A stretch of 64,000 bases of DNA from Paenibacillus rigui (GTDB lineage Bacteria; Bacillota; Bacilli; Paenibacillales; NBRC-103111). The notes under the pieces were generated by a model that did no database searches, was not told the DNA's origin, and was given only the letters and a program-made list of their open reading frames with translations. The number at the start of each line of letters is the position of its first letter. Position 1 is the stretch's first letter. The position numbers were made by a program, and so were the translations under genes. Below, one piece after another: positions 17,576 to 26,322 of the stretch. The DNA is taken from NCBI RefSeq assembly GCF_002234615.1, contig NZ_NMQW01000021.1, forward strand, positions 1 to 64,000, read 5' to 3'.

Positions 17576-17779
17576 TTAACTCAAATGTTCTTTGAGCGTG
17601 GTCACCAGCTGATTCTGAACCTCCGCTTCGCTATTCTGCCAAATAATCTCGAACAGCACCCCTAAGCCGGGCAGCACCTGCTCTTGGCCCCCAATGGAAT
17701 CCTCAATCACCCCGAATAGCTCCTCATTGTTCTTGTCCGTTACTCGTTGAATGATGGCTTGTCTAAGGTTTAAGTTCAT
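17576..17779 (-). CDS. sspI: Small acid-soluble spore protein SspI
   Basis: 67 residues starting MNLNLRQAIIQRVT and containing the diagnostic VLPGLGVLFEIIWQN stretch, the same length as Bacillus SspI. It is a minor spore core protein made in the forespore, normally under sigma-G. GAGGA precedes the ATG. The proximity of sspI and ysgA is conserved in Bacillus, which supports the call and marks the host as a spore former. Here ktrA lies between them. Confidence 0.93.
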   Translation of the reverse strand: MNLNLRQAIIQRVTDKNNEELFGVIEDSIGGQEQVLPGLGVLFEIIWQNSEAEVQNQLVTTLKEHLS

Positions 17780-17970
17780 GAATAGTATCCTCGCTTTTCA
17801 TCTCATGGTTTACCTGATTACTATGCTCCATTTGTCCTGGAATCATGCTTGCGTTATGATCGGTTCAAATTATGGTATAATAAAAGGATGCAGGCAGCAG
17901 ACGAAGCCAGTTATCCTTGATGCTTACTACAAGCTTTTCCCGAAGGAAATCGGTAAGGAGTGAATCTCAC

Positions 17971-18630
17971 ATGAAAAAGCAATTTGCGGTCATCGGCATG
18001 GGACGATTCGGCATCAGTATTGCCAAAACATTGTCTGAGCTGGGCTTTGAAGTATTAGCGATTGACAGCAGTGAGCAGCGGACACAGGAAATATCCAACA
18101 TCGTGACCCATGTCGTCCAAGCGGATTCTACGGATGAGGATGCGCTGCGGGCGCTGGGACTGCGCAATTTTGACGTGGTCATTGTGGCGATCGGACAGGA
18201 TATCCAATCCAGCATCTTAACGACGATTATTCTTAAAGAAATCGGTGTGCCGAAAGTCATCGTCAAAGCGCAAAATGAGCTGCACGGCAAGGTCGTCAAA
18301 AAGATCGGTGCCGATAAAGTCATCTACCCGGAGCGCGATATGGGGATGCGTGTCGCCCATCATTTGATCTCATCCAGTATTATTGATTATATCGAGCTTT
18401 CGGATGACCATAGTATCGTAGAAGTACGGGCATCGCGGTCCATGGTTGGCAAAAGCCTGCGTGAGCTGGACATTCGCGCCAAGTACGGCTGTAATGTAAT
18501 GGGCATCAAAACCGGTGATAAAATGAATATTGCCCCTTCGGCGGAGGATCTGATCAAGGAGGATGACATTCTGATCGTGGTGGGCAAAAATGTAGATTTG
18601 CAAAATTTCGAAAAAACATTTGCGGAGTAG
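17971..18630 (+). CDS. ktrA: KtrA-type potassium channel regulatory subunit (RCK)
   Basis: 219 residues from ATG 17971, with AAGGAG upstream. RCK_N Rossmann domain with GMGRFG (9-14), acidic end of beta-2 (AIDSSEQR) and VQADSTDEDALRALGL; RCK_C after ~residue 135 (IVEVRASRSMVGKSLRELDIRAKYGCNV). It binds nucleotides and possibly c-di-AMP (C-domain), gating a KtrB-type channel that is not encoded nearby. It is separated by 11 bases from ysgA, so probably co-transcribed. Confidence 0.92.
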   Translation: MKKQFAVIGMGRFGISIAKTLSELGFEVLAIDSSEQRTQEISNIVTHVVQADSTDEDALRALGLRNFDVVIVAIGQDIQSSILTTIILKEIGVPKVIVKAQNELHGKVVKKIGADKVIYPERDMGMRVAHHLISSSIIDYIELSDDHSIVEVRASRSMVGKSLRELDIRAKYGCNVMGIKTGDKMNIAPSAEDLIKEDDILIVVGKNVDLQNFEKTFAE

Positions 18631-18641
18631 AGTATATCCTT

Positions 18642-19451
18642 ATGATACATGATTCGGTTATTACATCCGTCCATAATGCAAGAGTGAAAGCATGGACGCA
18701 ATTATTAGAGAAAAAAGGTCGGGACAAGCAGGGACAATTCGTGATTGAAGGCGTCCACCTGGTTCAGGAAGCGATGGCTGCCACTGTGCCGATCGAGACG
18801 ATTGTATACTCGGAGGAGCGGGTTCACCTTCTTCCGAAGGAGCTGCTGGAGCAGGCTCATGAGCAGGGGATCGAGTGCATTGCAGTCACCGAGCAGGTGC
18901 TCGGCAAATGCACGGATACGCAATCGCCTCAAGCGTTGCTGGCGGTGCTGCCTAAGCTCGCTTGGCAGGCGGAGCAGCTGCTGGATACGGGGGAGGGGCC
19001 GGGGCTGGTCGTCGTCATCGATGGTATTCAGGACCCGGGGAATCTCGGGACCATCATCCGCAGCGCTGACGCTGTAGGTGCCACCGGCGTGCTGCTTGGC
19101 CGCGGCACGGTTGATTTGTACAACCCGAAAACCGTACGCTCCACGATGGGATCGCTGTTTCACCTGCCCATTGCCCAGGGCGAGCTGCTGGAGGCCCTTC
19201 CGCAGGCTGCGGCGCAGGGAGTCGCAATTGTGACGACGAGCTTGCAGGGCTCGACGAGCTGCTACAACTATGACTTCACCCAGGATGTGTGGTTCGTCAT
19301 CGGCAATGAAGGGCAAGGCGTGTCACAGGCTGTGGCCGGGTTGGCTACGCAGCATGTTCTTATCCCGATGCGCGGACAGGCGGAATCGCTGAACGCCGCG
19401 ATGGCGGCAACGGTCGTGCTGTTCGAGGCGATGCGGCAGCGGGGAGTTTAA
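18642..19451 (+). CDS. ysgA: TrmH/SpoU-family RNA 2'-O-methyltransferase
   Basis: 269 residues. An N-terminal substrate-binding domain (ITSVHNARVKAWTQLLEKKGRDKQG, FVIEGVHLVQEA) precedes the SPOUT knot with the three SpoU motifs: DPGNLGTIIRSADAVGA, VIGNEGQGVS, and IPMRGQAESLNAAMA. It methylates ribose in rRNA or tRNA using S-adenosylmethionine. In Bacillus this gene sits between sspI and pheST. Here the 3' side is a terminator and a truncated regulator, and pheST does not follow. Confidence 0.92.
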   Translation: MIHDSVITSVHNARVKAWTQLLEKKGRDKQGQFVIEGVHLVQEAMAATVPIETIVYSEERVHLLPKELLEQAHEQGIECIAVTEQVLGKCTDTQSPQALLAVLPKLAWQAEQLLDTGEGPGLVVVIDGIQDPGNLGTIIRSADAVGATGVLLGRGTVDLYNPKTVRSTMGSLFHLPIAQGELLEALPQAAAQGVAIVTTSLQGSTSCYNYDFTQDVWFVIGNEGQGVSQAVAGLATQHVLIPMRGQAESLNAAMAATVVLFEAMRQRGV

Positions 19452-19553
19452 CTAAACAATAATAGTTCGGATGTGAGTTGTAATTCAGGTTGTCACCGTT
19501 TGTAATTTGTTTTGTCATCGATTTGTAACATAGATTTGTCCCAACAAAGTCAG

Positions 19554-19593
19554 TCCCGATGTGGCTCAAAGCCTTGATACATCGGGATTTTTT
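19554..19593 (+). terminator. Terminator downstream of ysgA
   Basis: TCCCGATGT (19554-19562) pairs with ACATCGGGA (19579-19587) and six T follow. An inner GGCT-CAA-AGCC hairpin fills the loop. Confidence 0.92.
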
Positions 19594-19639
19594 AGTTCAT
19601 AGGGTAGGCATTATATATTTAACTCCTAAATTCCATAAC

Positions 19640-19939
19640 AACCTCAATCAAGTTGAGTTTGCTCGGATGATTGGTGTTTCTCAAGAAAGTTTAAGTGATA
19701 TTGAAGCCGGAAAAAGTAAGCCCGCAATTGATACCGTTATTTCAATTCACGAGAGGTTTGGATGTTCACTAGAGCGGCTGTTAAAGGGAACCGATACTTA
19801 TAAAACAGAAGCGATTTTTTCCTCATCCGAGTTAAGTCCAAATGAAGTAGAACTAATTAATGCTTTTCGAAAATTAGATACTAAAAACCAGATGGAAGCA
19901 TTAGAGATAGTTAGGCTAAAATTGAGAAATATCATTTAA
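19640..19939 (+). pseudogene. 5'-truncated XRE-family (Cro/C1) regulator
   Basis: From 19640 the frame reads NLNQVEFARMIGVSQESLSDIEAGKSKPAIDTVISI, the helix 2-5 part of an XRE helix-turn-helix, followed by a C-terminal region (SELSPNEVELINAFRKLDTKNQMEAL). The first helix, normally a MIGKRIRELR-like stretch, is missing. Upstream codons run back into the ysgA terminator, where the only ATG (19559) has no ribosome site. The fragment is AT-rich relative to ysgA. It looks like the remains of a phage-type or mobile regulator inserted downstream of ysgA. Confidence 0.65.
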
Positions 19940-20129
19940 TCATTAAGTAGAACATGATGATGACTTCTGTCAGTTATGACTTATGGTTGATGAAAAAATA
20001 AAGACTTCACGTAAATTTGTATAATTTAAGCAAAGTTGAATTTTCAATAGTCTTTGGCATTTAACAAGATAATCTGAGTGAAATAAAAAAAGATAACAAA
20101 AAGCCCTTTGCTGATACATTTTATGGTAT

Positions 20130-20189
20130 ATCCCCTTCTGGTAGGCAATTAAGAGAATGACTCTTATTGTTAGCTTGAAGGGGATTTTT
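20130..20189 (+). terminator. Orphan strong terminator
   Basis: ATCCCCTTC (20130-20138) pairs with GAAGGGGAT (20177-20185) and ends in T-run. A second inner hairpin (TAAGAG/CTCTTA) lies in the loop. No intact gene precedes it, so it may belong to a lost gene or end transcription from the XRE fragment. Confidence 0.75.
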
Positions 20190-20227
20190 CGTGAGCAGAA
20201 TACTGTATGGAGGGAATTGACTGAACT

Positions 20228-20257
20228 TTGACCAGGTGATATGATTATTATCATAAT
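20228..20257 (+). promoter_or_regulatory. Promoter of lrgAB
   Basis: TTGACC at 20228-20233, 18-base spacer, CATAAT at 20252-20257. The predicted transcription start (~20264) falls inside the composite operator. Confidence 0.55.
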
Positions 20258-20260
20258 TAT

Positions 20261-20283
20261 GAACGTTGTTCATTATTATGAAC
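20261..20283 (+). promoter_or_regulatory. Composite operator copy A: GAAC-N3-GTTC-N8-GAAC (lrgAB)
   Basis: Half-sites GAAC 20261-20264, GTTC 20268-20271 and GAAC 20280-20283. The right-hand pair is part of a perfect 9-bp inverted repeat (20265-20286). The same three half-sites with the same spacing occur at 42594-42616 and 47896-47918. The site overlaps the predicted transcription start, as expected of a repressor site. Likely bound by the IclR regulator at 47031. Confidence 0.75.
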
Positions 20284-20387
20284 AACATATATTTAGACTC
20301 TGTAAAGGTGTGACTTTAAAGAAAATCTGGGACTCGTTCAAGAATTTCTCTACTAAACAGCATGGTTGTGCTTAATGGAGGTGTAGT

Positions 20388-20786
20388 ATGCAAGGGTTTG
20401 CAGTTTTACTTGTTTTTTATTTGGTTGGAATGTTCATTCAAAAAGTATTACATGTTCCTCTTCCTTCTAATGTAATCGGTCTCGTTTTATTTACTTTATT
20501 TTTATTCATGGGATTAATTAAATTGAAGTGGGTTGAAAGTGCAGCGACGTTTTTGAACCGTCATATGCTGTTGTATTTTGCTCCTATAGTCGCAGGAACA
20601 GTGTTCATCCTGCCATTGGTTCGGGGGCATGTTATTTCAATTATTGTGACTTTTTTTCTTAGTTGGTTGGCTGTACTACTTTCTGCTGGATGGACAGTGA
20701 AGTCGCTAAATGGCAGAAGCGTAAAAGGTACAAAACAAATTAACTCTACATCTTCGCACTTTTCAGCAAGGAGGGAAAATACGTGA
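20388..20786 (+). CDS. lrgA: CidA/LrgA family membrane protein
   Basis: 132 residues with four hydrophobic helices (FAVLLVFYLVGMFIQ, NVIGLVLFTLFLFMGLI, MLLYFAPIVAGTVFILPLV, ISIIVTFFLSWLAVLLSAG) and the family signature LPSNVIGLVL. It pairs with LrgB encoded by the next gene (GTGA overlap, 20783-20786). Although named for holin-like roles, the Bacillus subtilis YsbAB pair (PftAB) is a pyruvate transporter and the plant fusion homologue PLGG1 carries glycolate and glycerate. The promoter operator shared with the glycolate genes favours a transport role here. Confidence 0.9.
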   Translation: MQGFAVLLVFYLVGMFIQKVLHVPLPSNVIGLVLFTLFLFMGLIKLKWVESAATFLNRHMLLYFAPIVAGTVFILPLVRGHVISIIVTFFLSWLAVLLSAGWTVKSLNGRSVKGTKQINSTSSHFSARRENT

Positions 20787-21478
20787 GTTTATCTTCGGTT
20801 GCACAAAGCCCAATATTTGGAATATCATTGACTGTGCTGGCATACGTATTTTCACTTGGCATAAATCGTATTATTAAATGGCTTCATCCGCTCTTTATAT
20901 GCTCAGGTTTGATTGTAGTTGTTTTGCTTATTGGCGGAGTCTCTTATTCGGACTACCAAATCGGGGGAAGTTTCATTGAGTTTTTCCTCGGACCTGCAAC
21001 TGTAGCAATGGGAGTTCCGCTTTATAAGAACGTGCAAAAATTTAAAGAAAAGATAGCTCCATTATTGGCTGGGATTTTTGCGGGTTCAGTTATGGGCCTC
21101 GCCAGCAGCTCAGCATTGATTTGGCTGTTCGGCGAATCAAGAGAAATTATGGTTACCATGATGCCCAAGTCTGTAACTACTCCCATTTCTGTTGAAATTA
21201 TCCGTAATTTGGGGGGGATTCCAGAGTTGGGATCCGTACTCACCGTATTAACCGGCTTGCTTGGTAGTATGATTGGTCCCGAGGTACTAAGGCTTTTTGG
21301 CATACGGGATGCGTTTTCCATTGGCATTGCAGTGGGAACTTCTTCCCATGGAATTGGGACGGGTAGATTAATTCGTGAATCAGATCTGCTTGGCAGCATC
21401 AGCGGATTTTCCATGTGCATGGCGGGGATGATCACTTCGGTACTAGTAATCCCAATATCTTGGTTAGTATATCCATAA
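20783..21478 (+). CDS. lrgB: CidB/LrgB family membrane protein
   Basis: 231 residues with about seven hydrophobic helices and the LrgB hallmarks GPATVAMGVPLYKN, MMPKSVTTPISVEI, and GIAVGTSSHGIGTGRLI. The GTG start (20783) overlaps the lrgA stop and follows AGGAGG. It forms the transport partner of LrgA. By homology with PftB/PLGG1 it would carry a small monocarboxylate such as pyruvate, glycolate or glycerate. Regulation is presumably through operator copy A. Confidence 0.92.
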   Translation: MSLSSVAQSPIFGISLTVLAYVFSLGINRIIKWLHPLFICSGLIVVVLLIGGVSYSDYQIGGSFIEFFLGPATVAMGVPLYKNVQKFKEKIAPLLAGIFAGSVMGLASSSALIWLFGESREIMVTMMPKSVTTPISVEIIRNLGGIPELGSVLTVLTGLLGSMIGPEVLRLFGIRDAFSIGIAVGTSSHGIGTGRLIRESDLLGSISGFSMCMAGMITSVLVIPISWLVYP

Positions 21479-21675
21479 TTATCGTCAGACCCTTCCTGCT
21501 GAAGGAAACATTGCAGTAGTGTAATTATATTGAATATAAATATGGTAGCGGCCCAATAAATTAGTGGTACAGCTGTCTATGGTAAGCTTATATACGGTGC
21601 AAATAGATCAGGTTTTGAACACTTTCGAAATTCAAGAAAATCTTAAGATTTATTACACATACAGGAGGACAGACC

Positions 21676-22410
21676 ATGAAAGGAAAGGTAGCTGTTATTA
21701 CGGGTTCCGCTACAGGTATTGGAAAAGCAATTGCCCTTCGTTTAGCCAAGGAAGGGGTTCATATTACAATTAATTACTCAAAATCTGAAACTGAAGCGTT
21801 GGAAACGAGAAAGCAGATTGAAGCTTTAGGAGTTAAAAGCCTGCTGTTTAAAGCTAATGTTTCGGATGATTTTCAAGTCCGGCAAATGATTAGAGAAACC
21901 GTGGCTACTTTTGGTCGATTGGATATATTGGTCAATAATGCAGGAGTGACTAATTTTGTCAACCATGCAGACCTTGAAGAACTGAAGGAAGAGTATTGGA
22001 ACCAGGTGATGGATGTCAACGTTAAGGGGCTTTTCTTCTGCTGTCGAGCTGCAGCATCCGAATTAAAAAAGCAGAACGGCTGTATTGTCAACATTACGTC
22101 AGTTGCAGGATTGACGGGATTGGGTAGCTCAATCGCTTATGCAGCCTCGAAAGCCGCTGCCATAAGCGTAACAAAATCGCTTGCCCGTGTCATGGCCCCC
22201 GAGGTCCGTGTAAATAGTGTTGCACCCGGGATTGTTCAAACCCGTTGGGTTGAAGGGCAGCAGGATCATATAACGAGACTGGCAGAGGGGACGCCACTCG
22301 GCAGAATTGCAACTCCTGAAGATGTGGCGGAAACAGCGTACTCTATAATTGCCCATTCGCATTTTGTGACCGGAGAAGTCATCAAAGTAGACGGCGGAAT
22401 GTTTATCTAG
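21676..22410 (+). CDS. Short-chain dehydrogenase, FabG-like
   Basis: 244 residues, classical SDR length. Cofactor loop TGSATGIG (9-16), NNAG (87-90), catalytic Ser142, Tyr155 and Lys159 (AYAASKAA), and the C-terminal VKVDGGMFI-type end of classical SDRs. AGGAGG precedes ATG 21676. It is not obviously coupled to lrgAB (197-base gap) and carries its own terminator at 22470-22497. The substrate cannot be read from the sequence; candidates are 3-oxoacyl or sugar alcohol substrates. Confidence 0.88.
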   Translation: MKGKVAVITGSATGIGKAIALRLAKEGVHITINYSKSETEALETRKQIEALGVKSLLFKANVSDDFQVRQMIRETVATFGRLDILVNNAGVTNFVNHADLEELKEEYWNQVMDVNVKGLFFCCRAAASELKKQNGCIVNITSVAGLTGLGSSIAYAASKAAAISVTKSLARVMAPEVRVNSVAPGIVQTRWVEGQQDHITRLAEGTPLGRIATPEDVAETAYSIIAHSHFVTGEVIKVDGGMFI

Positions 22411-22469
22411 GTAAGTGACCGCTATACTATCTTCGAACTACAGAAAATTAAACAATCACCAGATCCATT

Positions 22470-22497
22470 GAGGCTCTCCAAGAGCCTCTTCTTGTTG
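22470..22497 (+). terminator. Terminator after the FabG-like gene
   Basis: GAGGCTC (22470-22476) pairs with GAGCCTC (22482-22488) and a TTCTTGTT tail follows. Confidence 0.75.
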
Positions 22498-22607
22498 GGG
22501 GAAATTCACTTCCTCTTAACAAGATGAATTTATTGAAACGACATGTTTTATTAGGTACTATTAATATTAGCTCGCCTTGATCACTTATTGATGCAAAGGA
22601 TATCATT

Positions 22608-22623
22608 AATGTAAGCGGATACA
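22608..22623 (+). promoter_or_regulatory. cre box before the YesM-like kinase
   Basis: TGTAAGCGGATACA (22610-22623) preceded by AA fully matches WWTGNAANCGNWNNCW. It lies 16 bases before the kinase start. It nearly matches the cre at 31522-31535, so regulator genes and the giant glycosidase gene are probably both under CcpA. Confidence 0.65.
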
Positions 22624-22639
22624 AAAATAAAGAGCGGGT

Positions 22640-24529
22640 ATGTTAATCGGATCATTTTTTTCTGGTTACGGATCAAGCATGGGCCAAATTACAATTGAGG
22701 ATGGATTTGCAATGGGGCATATCAAATGGTTCTCAAAAGCGGCTTTGTCTGTAAGAAATATGAAGCTCCACAACAAATTGTTGGCAGGTTACCTACTGGC
22801 TGGAGTCGTTCCGTTGATGGTGGTAAGTGCTATCATCTACCAACATTGGGTCAAGGGTTTGGAGGAATCCGCTCAAGAATTTGCATCGCTGTATACTTCC
22901 CAGATCGAGGTTTCGCTAAATAATTTCACTAAAGAATACGACATGATTACCAAATCGGTATTGGTTGACAATGATATTATTTTCAAGTTCGGTGAAGAGC
23001 GGAAGTTGACTATGGATGAGTTGATTATTCAGAAGGTTACCGTACAGAGATTGTTGATGAGACTTGCTATGTTGAAACCAGAAATTGTTAATGTGATGCT
23101 GATCAGCCGCGACAACGGTATTTACCAGTACGGTAGTGCAACTAGCATGGTAAACATGAATGCGTTAGTTACTAAGGAATGGTACAAAAGACTTCAAAGT
23201 TCAGACAATACATTTTTTATTACGGGCTTACACGACCGCACATATTACGAGGATAAAGGACAAGGTGCTCTGGTCACGATAGGCAGAGTGCTTCTAAATT
23301 ATGATGGTACTTATGCCGGGCTGCTTCTTATTGATATTGACCCGTATACATTGCTTCCTCTTGGACAAGATTTTCTCAATGTTCAGGAAAAGTATGGAAT
23401 AGCCGTTGACATAAGGGATAGTTCCGGTGAAATTGTTTACCATTCTGATGCGGCCAGTGGCAAACAATCATGGAAAAAAATAATGGAGTCCGGTAAGGAG
23501 TTTGCAAGTGGTTCGAGTACGGATGGAAAAATTGTTCTCACTGGCCAAACCGAGCTAGGTAATCTAATTATCAAGACTGAAATTTCCCGTGATAAATTAC
23601 TGAAGAAAATAAGCAAGATGAAGGTTGTGACCGTCATGGTAATTGTAATCACATGCCTTATTATGATGATTATCTCAATAACATTGAGTTATACCATTAC
23701 CAAACCAATCAAAGCCTTACGCCGAAGCATGAAGCAGGCAGAAACAGGAGAATACAAACCAATCCACAGTGAGCAGTCCAATGACGAAATCGGGTGCCTG
23801 GTTAGTAGCTATAACAAAATGATTACCACCATTCGAACCTTGATAGAGGAAGTTTATATAGCTGAGATAAAGCGCCGTCATGCCAAGTTTATTGCCCTTC
23901 AGAACCAGATTAACCCTCACATGCTCTATAATACGTTGGAATCGATCCGCATGAAGGCGATCGTCAATGAGGATGAAGAGACCGCCGACATGATCATGAT
24001 CCTAGGAAGAATGTTCCGATTAGCATTGGGCAAAGAAGGAAGGCGGCATTCTATTAAGGACGAAGTTGAGTACACGGTTAATTATTTAAAGCTACAGAAT
24101 ATTCGTTTTGACGACAAGTTCTGCCTGGATATCCGCATTCCCGATGAGATGCAGCGGTGCAACATCATTCCCATTGTTTTTCAACCCATTGTTGAAAATA
24201 GCATCAATCATGGATATCAAGATTACAACCGGATGATGAATATCGTAATTGAAGGGCTTTGGACCGAGGAGGGATGGATATTGATTCGAATTTCGGACGA
24301 TGGACTTGGCATGTCTGTTGAAGAATATGAAGGGCTTAGCCGAATTTTGGAAGAAGCTGAATTGGATAAGTATAAGCTTGAATCGGAGGATGGGCCGAAG
24401 GAAAAGGGGCTAGGCCTGAAAAATATTGCAGAGCGCATAAAAATACATTATGGCGAACGATATCACCTTAAGATTTTGCCTTGCGAAGGGCAAGGGACAG
24501 CAATAGAGATACTGATTCCCAAGCTCTAA
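22640..24529 (+). CDS. YesM-like sensor histidine kinase (Cache-HAMP-His_kinase)
   Basis: 629 residues from ATG 22640; ATG 22712 is an alternative start. TM1 follows KLLAGYLLAGVVPLMVVSAIIY, then an extracellular dCache-like sensor of ~240 residues (SLYTSQIEVSLNNFTKEYD, GLLLIDIDPYTLLPLG). TM2 is VVTVMVIVITCLIMMIISI, followed by HAMP. The phospho-acceptor is His427 in LQNQINPHMLYNTLESIRM, where Met replaces the usual Phe of PHFLYN. The ATPase region shows IVENSINHGY and SDDGLGM. It acts with the YesN-like regulator downstream and probably senses oligosaccharides for the neighbouring glycosidase and transporter. Confidence 0.92.
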   Translation: MLIGSFFSGYGSSMGQITIEDGFAMGHIKWFSKAALSVRNMKLHNKLLAGYLLAGVVPLMVVSAIIYQHWVKGLEESAQEFASLYTSQIEVSLNNFTKEYDMITKSVLVDNDIIFKFGEERKLTMDELIIQKVTVQRLLMRLAMLKPEIVNVMLISRDNGIYQYGSATSMVNMNALVTKEWYKRLQSSDNTFFITGLHDRTYYEDKGQGALVTIGRVLLNYDGTYAGLLLIDIDPYTLLPLGQDFLNVQEKYGIAVDIRDSSGEIVYHSDAASGKQSWKKIMESGKEFASGSSTDGKIVLTGQTELGNLIIKTEISRDKLLKKISKMKVVTVMVIVITCLIMMIISITLSYTITKPIKALRRSMKQAETGEYKPIHSEQSNDEIGCLVSSYNKMITTIRTLIEEVYIAEIKRRHAKFIALQNQINPHMLYNTLESIRMKAIVNEDEETADMIMILGRMFRLALGKEGRRHSIKDEVEYTVNYLKLQNIRFDDKFCLDIRIPDEMQRCNIIPIVFQPIVENSINHGYQDYNRMMNIVIEGLWTEEGWILIRISDDGLGMSVEEYEGLSRILEEAELDKYKLESEDGPKEKGLGLKNIAERIKIHYGERYHLKILPCEGQGTAIEILIPKL

Positions 24530-24563
24530 TGGCTTGTTAACTAAATAGAAAGGGGAGAGTGTC

Positions 24564-26147
24564 ATGAAGGTCATTCTGGTAGATGACGAAAAGGGGATTT
24601 TGGACGGTCTCCAAGTGTTGATAAAACGGTATATTTCGGCCTGTAAGGTAGTCGGTGTAGCCCTCAATGGTCTCGAAGGTATAAAACTAATTCAAGAACA
24701 GAAGCCAGACATAGTAATAACCGATGTTCGAATGCCTCGGGCCGACGGTCTAGAAATGATCAGAATGCTTAAAGAAGCGGGGTGTCAAGCGAAGTTTATT
24801 ATATTAAGCGGTTATGCCGACTTTGAATACGCCCGAAGGGGCATTCAGTTGGGGGTTCAATTTTACCTTAACAAACCAGTGGAGGTAGGAGAGCTGCGTG
24901 ACTGTATTCATAATGTTATGGAGGTCATCAAGACGGAAAAAGCTAAGCTTCAGGAAGTAGAAAATCTGAGGCAAGAGGTCCATAGTCGAATGCAGGAAAA
25001 TTCTTTGAGGGACATTATTGACGTTGGTAGTGAAAATACCGATTACGTCGAAGAACTATTGCGGATGGCATCTATTTCCATCGAAGGTAATTTTTTTGTT
25101 TGTGCCTTGTTAGAATTGGGAAATACCTTTGAGAACCTTAAAGAATTTGTTTTTGAACCGGTATTTCGCCAGATAGATCACACATTTGGGCAGTACCGGA
25201 AAGTATACAGATTCCGTTATTCCAGGGGCCAGATTGGACTAGTTGTTGCACATAATCGAGATATTGCTTATGAGAATTTGGTCGGTTCCATCCAGCGTTT
25301 GAGAGAGAGCCTGTATCGCGATTTAAAGCTGTCTATGACTGTTGGAATCGGAACCGTTCACGAGCGGGCAGCTGGGATTAGCCGATCTTTCGAGGAAGCA
25401 CGCTATGCTTTAAGCTATAAGGTTATCAAAGGTGTGGATGTTGTGATCCCTTACCCGGAGATCATAAGCTTGCCGGGGACGAGTCCTTCTATTTCGGAAG
25501 ATATGATCGTTCAACTAGAATCTGGTTTAGACAATATGGATGAAACAGAATGTGTTCGTATCGTACGTGAAATATTCCGGCAGATGGAGTTAGAAAGAGG
25601 AATGAGTCCAGTCGACCTCCAATTACAGTGCTTGAACATCCTTTTATCTAGCGTACGTAAAATGTCCTTCCTTCAGCTGCAGCAAAATAATTTTTTGGGA
25701 GAAAATATATTGGCTCCAGAGGATGCTACGCGTATTCGAACGATGGAGCAATTGGAGCAATGGATGGTTCAAGTGTTTAGAGGAATTATTTCCTTCAAGG
25801 TGGAAAGAAAAATACCTAAGAAAAAGGATATCATTACCCAGATCAAAGAATACGTGAGGGACCATTACCACGATCAGATCAGCCTAGCTGATCTATCCGA
25901 ACGCTTTTTCATTAATCCATATTATTTAAGCCAACTGTTTAAACAAAAGACAGGCGATACTTATCTTAACTTTCTTGCTCAGATTAGGATTAACAAATCG
26001 ATGGATCTACTGGAGAAAACCGATTTGAAGGTGTACGAGATCTGCCAAATGGTTGGCTACTCCGATGCTCAGCATTTTGCCCGCTTATTTGAGAAATTGG
26101 TTGGGACTAAGCCCAGCGAGTACCGTAAGAACTCGAGGAGAAAATAA
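24564..26147 (+). CDS. YesN-like response regulator (CheY + AraC DNA-binding)
   Basis: 527 residues. The receiver domain has Asp7/Asp8, phospho-acceptor Asp54 (DIVITDVRMP) and the NKPV lysine. A long middle region (~135-415) resembles the GGDEF-derived domain of YesN proteins (MTVGIGTVHERAAGISRSFEEARYAL). The C-terminal AraC domain (~425-527) reads ISLADLSERFFINPYYLSQLFKQKTG and VYEICQMVGYSDAQHFARLFEKLVG. It is cotranscribed with the kinase (35-base gap). The S-layer glycosidase or the ABC importer genes are its most likely targets. Confidence 0.93.
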   Translation: MKVILVDDEKGILDGLQVLIKRYISACKVVGVALNGLEGIKLIQEQKPDIVITDVRMPRADGLEMIRMLKEAGCQAKFIILSGYADFEYARRGIQLGVQFYLNKPVEVGELRDCIHNVMEVIKTEKAKLQEVENLRQEVHSRMQENSLRDIIDVGSENTDYVEELLRMASISIEGNFFVCALLELGNTFENLKEFVFEPVFRQIDHTFGQYRKVYRFRYSRGQIGLVVAHNRDIAYENLVGSIQRLRESLYRDLKLSMTVGIGTVHERAAGISRSFEEARYALSYKVIKGVDVVIPYPEIISLPGTSPSISEDMIVQLESGLDNMDETECVRIVREIFRQMELERGMSPVDLQLQCLNILLSSVRKMSFLQLQQNNFLGENILAPEDATRIRTMEQLEQWMVQVFRGIISFKVERKIPKKKDIITQIKEYVRDHYHDQISLADLSERFFINPYYLSQLFKQKTGDTYLNFLAQIRINKSMDLLEKTDLKVYEICQMVGYSDAQHFARLFEKLVGTKPSEYRKNSRRK

Positions 26148-26168
26148 ATAGAACCTAAAAAAGCTGCT

Positions 26169-26214
26169 GGATTCGTTCGACACTAAGTGTCAAACGAATC
26201 CGGCGATTTTTTTT
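26169..26214 (+). terminator. Terminator of the YesMN-like operon
   Basis: GGATTCGTT (26169-26177) pairs with AACGAATCC (26193-26201), with an inner GACACT/AGTGTC hairpin, followed by eight T. Confidence 0.92.
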
Positions 26215-26272
26215 CATCCTAACATGCTAAAAAAGATGTCTGAACGTTCTGGACTTGGCTCTGAGAACCCAT

Positions 26273-26302
26273 TAATAAAGAAGGGGTCCGTGGAAGGACC
26301 CC
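26273..26302 (-). terminator. Terminator of the giant S-layer glycosidase gene
   Basis: On the minus strand GGGGTCC pairs with GGACCCC (plus coordinates 26283-26289 and 26296-26302), then TTCTTTATT. It lies 21 bases beyond the stop codon. Confidence 0.8.
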
Positions 26303-26322
26303 AATATCATCTCTTTATATGT

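Larger units (their letters stand above)
19940..20387. other. Intergenic region before lrgA
   Basis: No gene seen. It contains an orphan terminator (20130-20189), a promoter (20228-20257) and the composite IclR-type operator (20261-20283), then about 100 bases of leader before lrgA. Confidence 0.6.

Noticed and set aside
19451-19620. T-box or other riboswitch after ysgA, as before pheST in Bacillus
   Set aside because: Only a simple terminator is seen; no T-box bulge or specifier loop could be recognised and no aminoacyl-tRNA gene follows.
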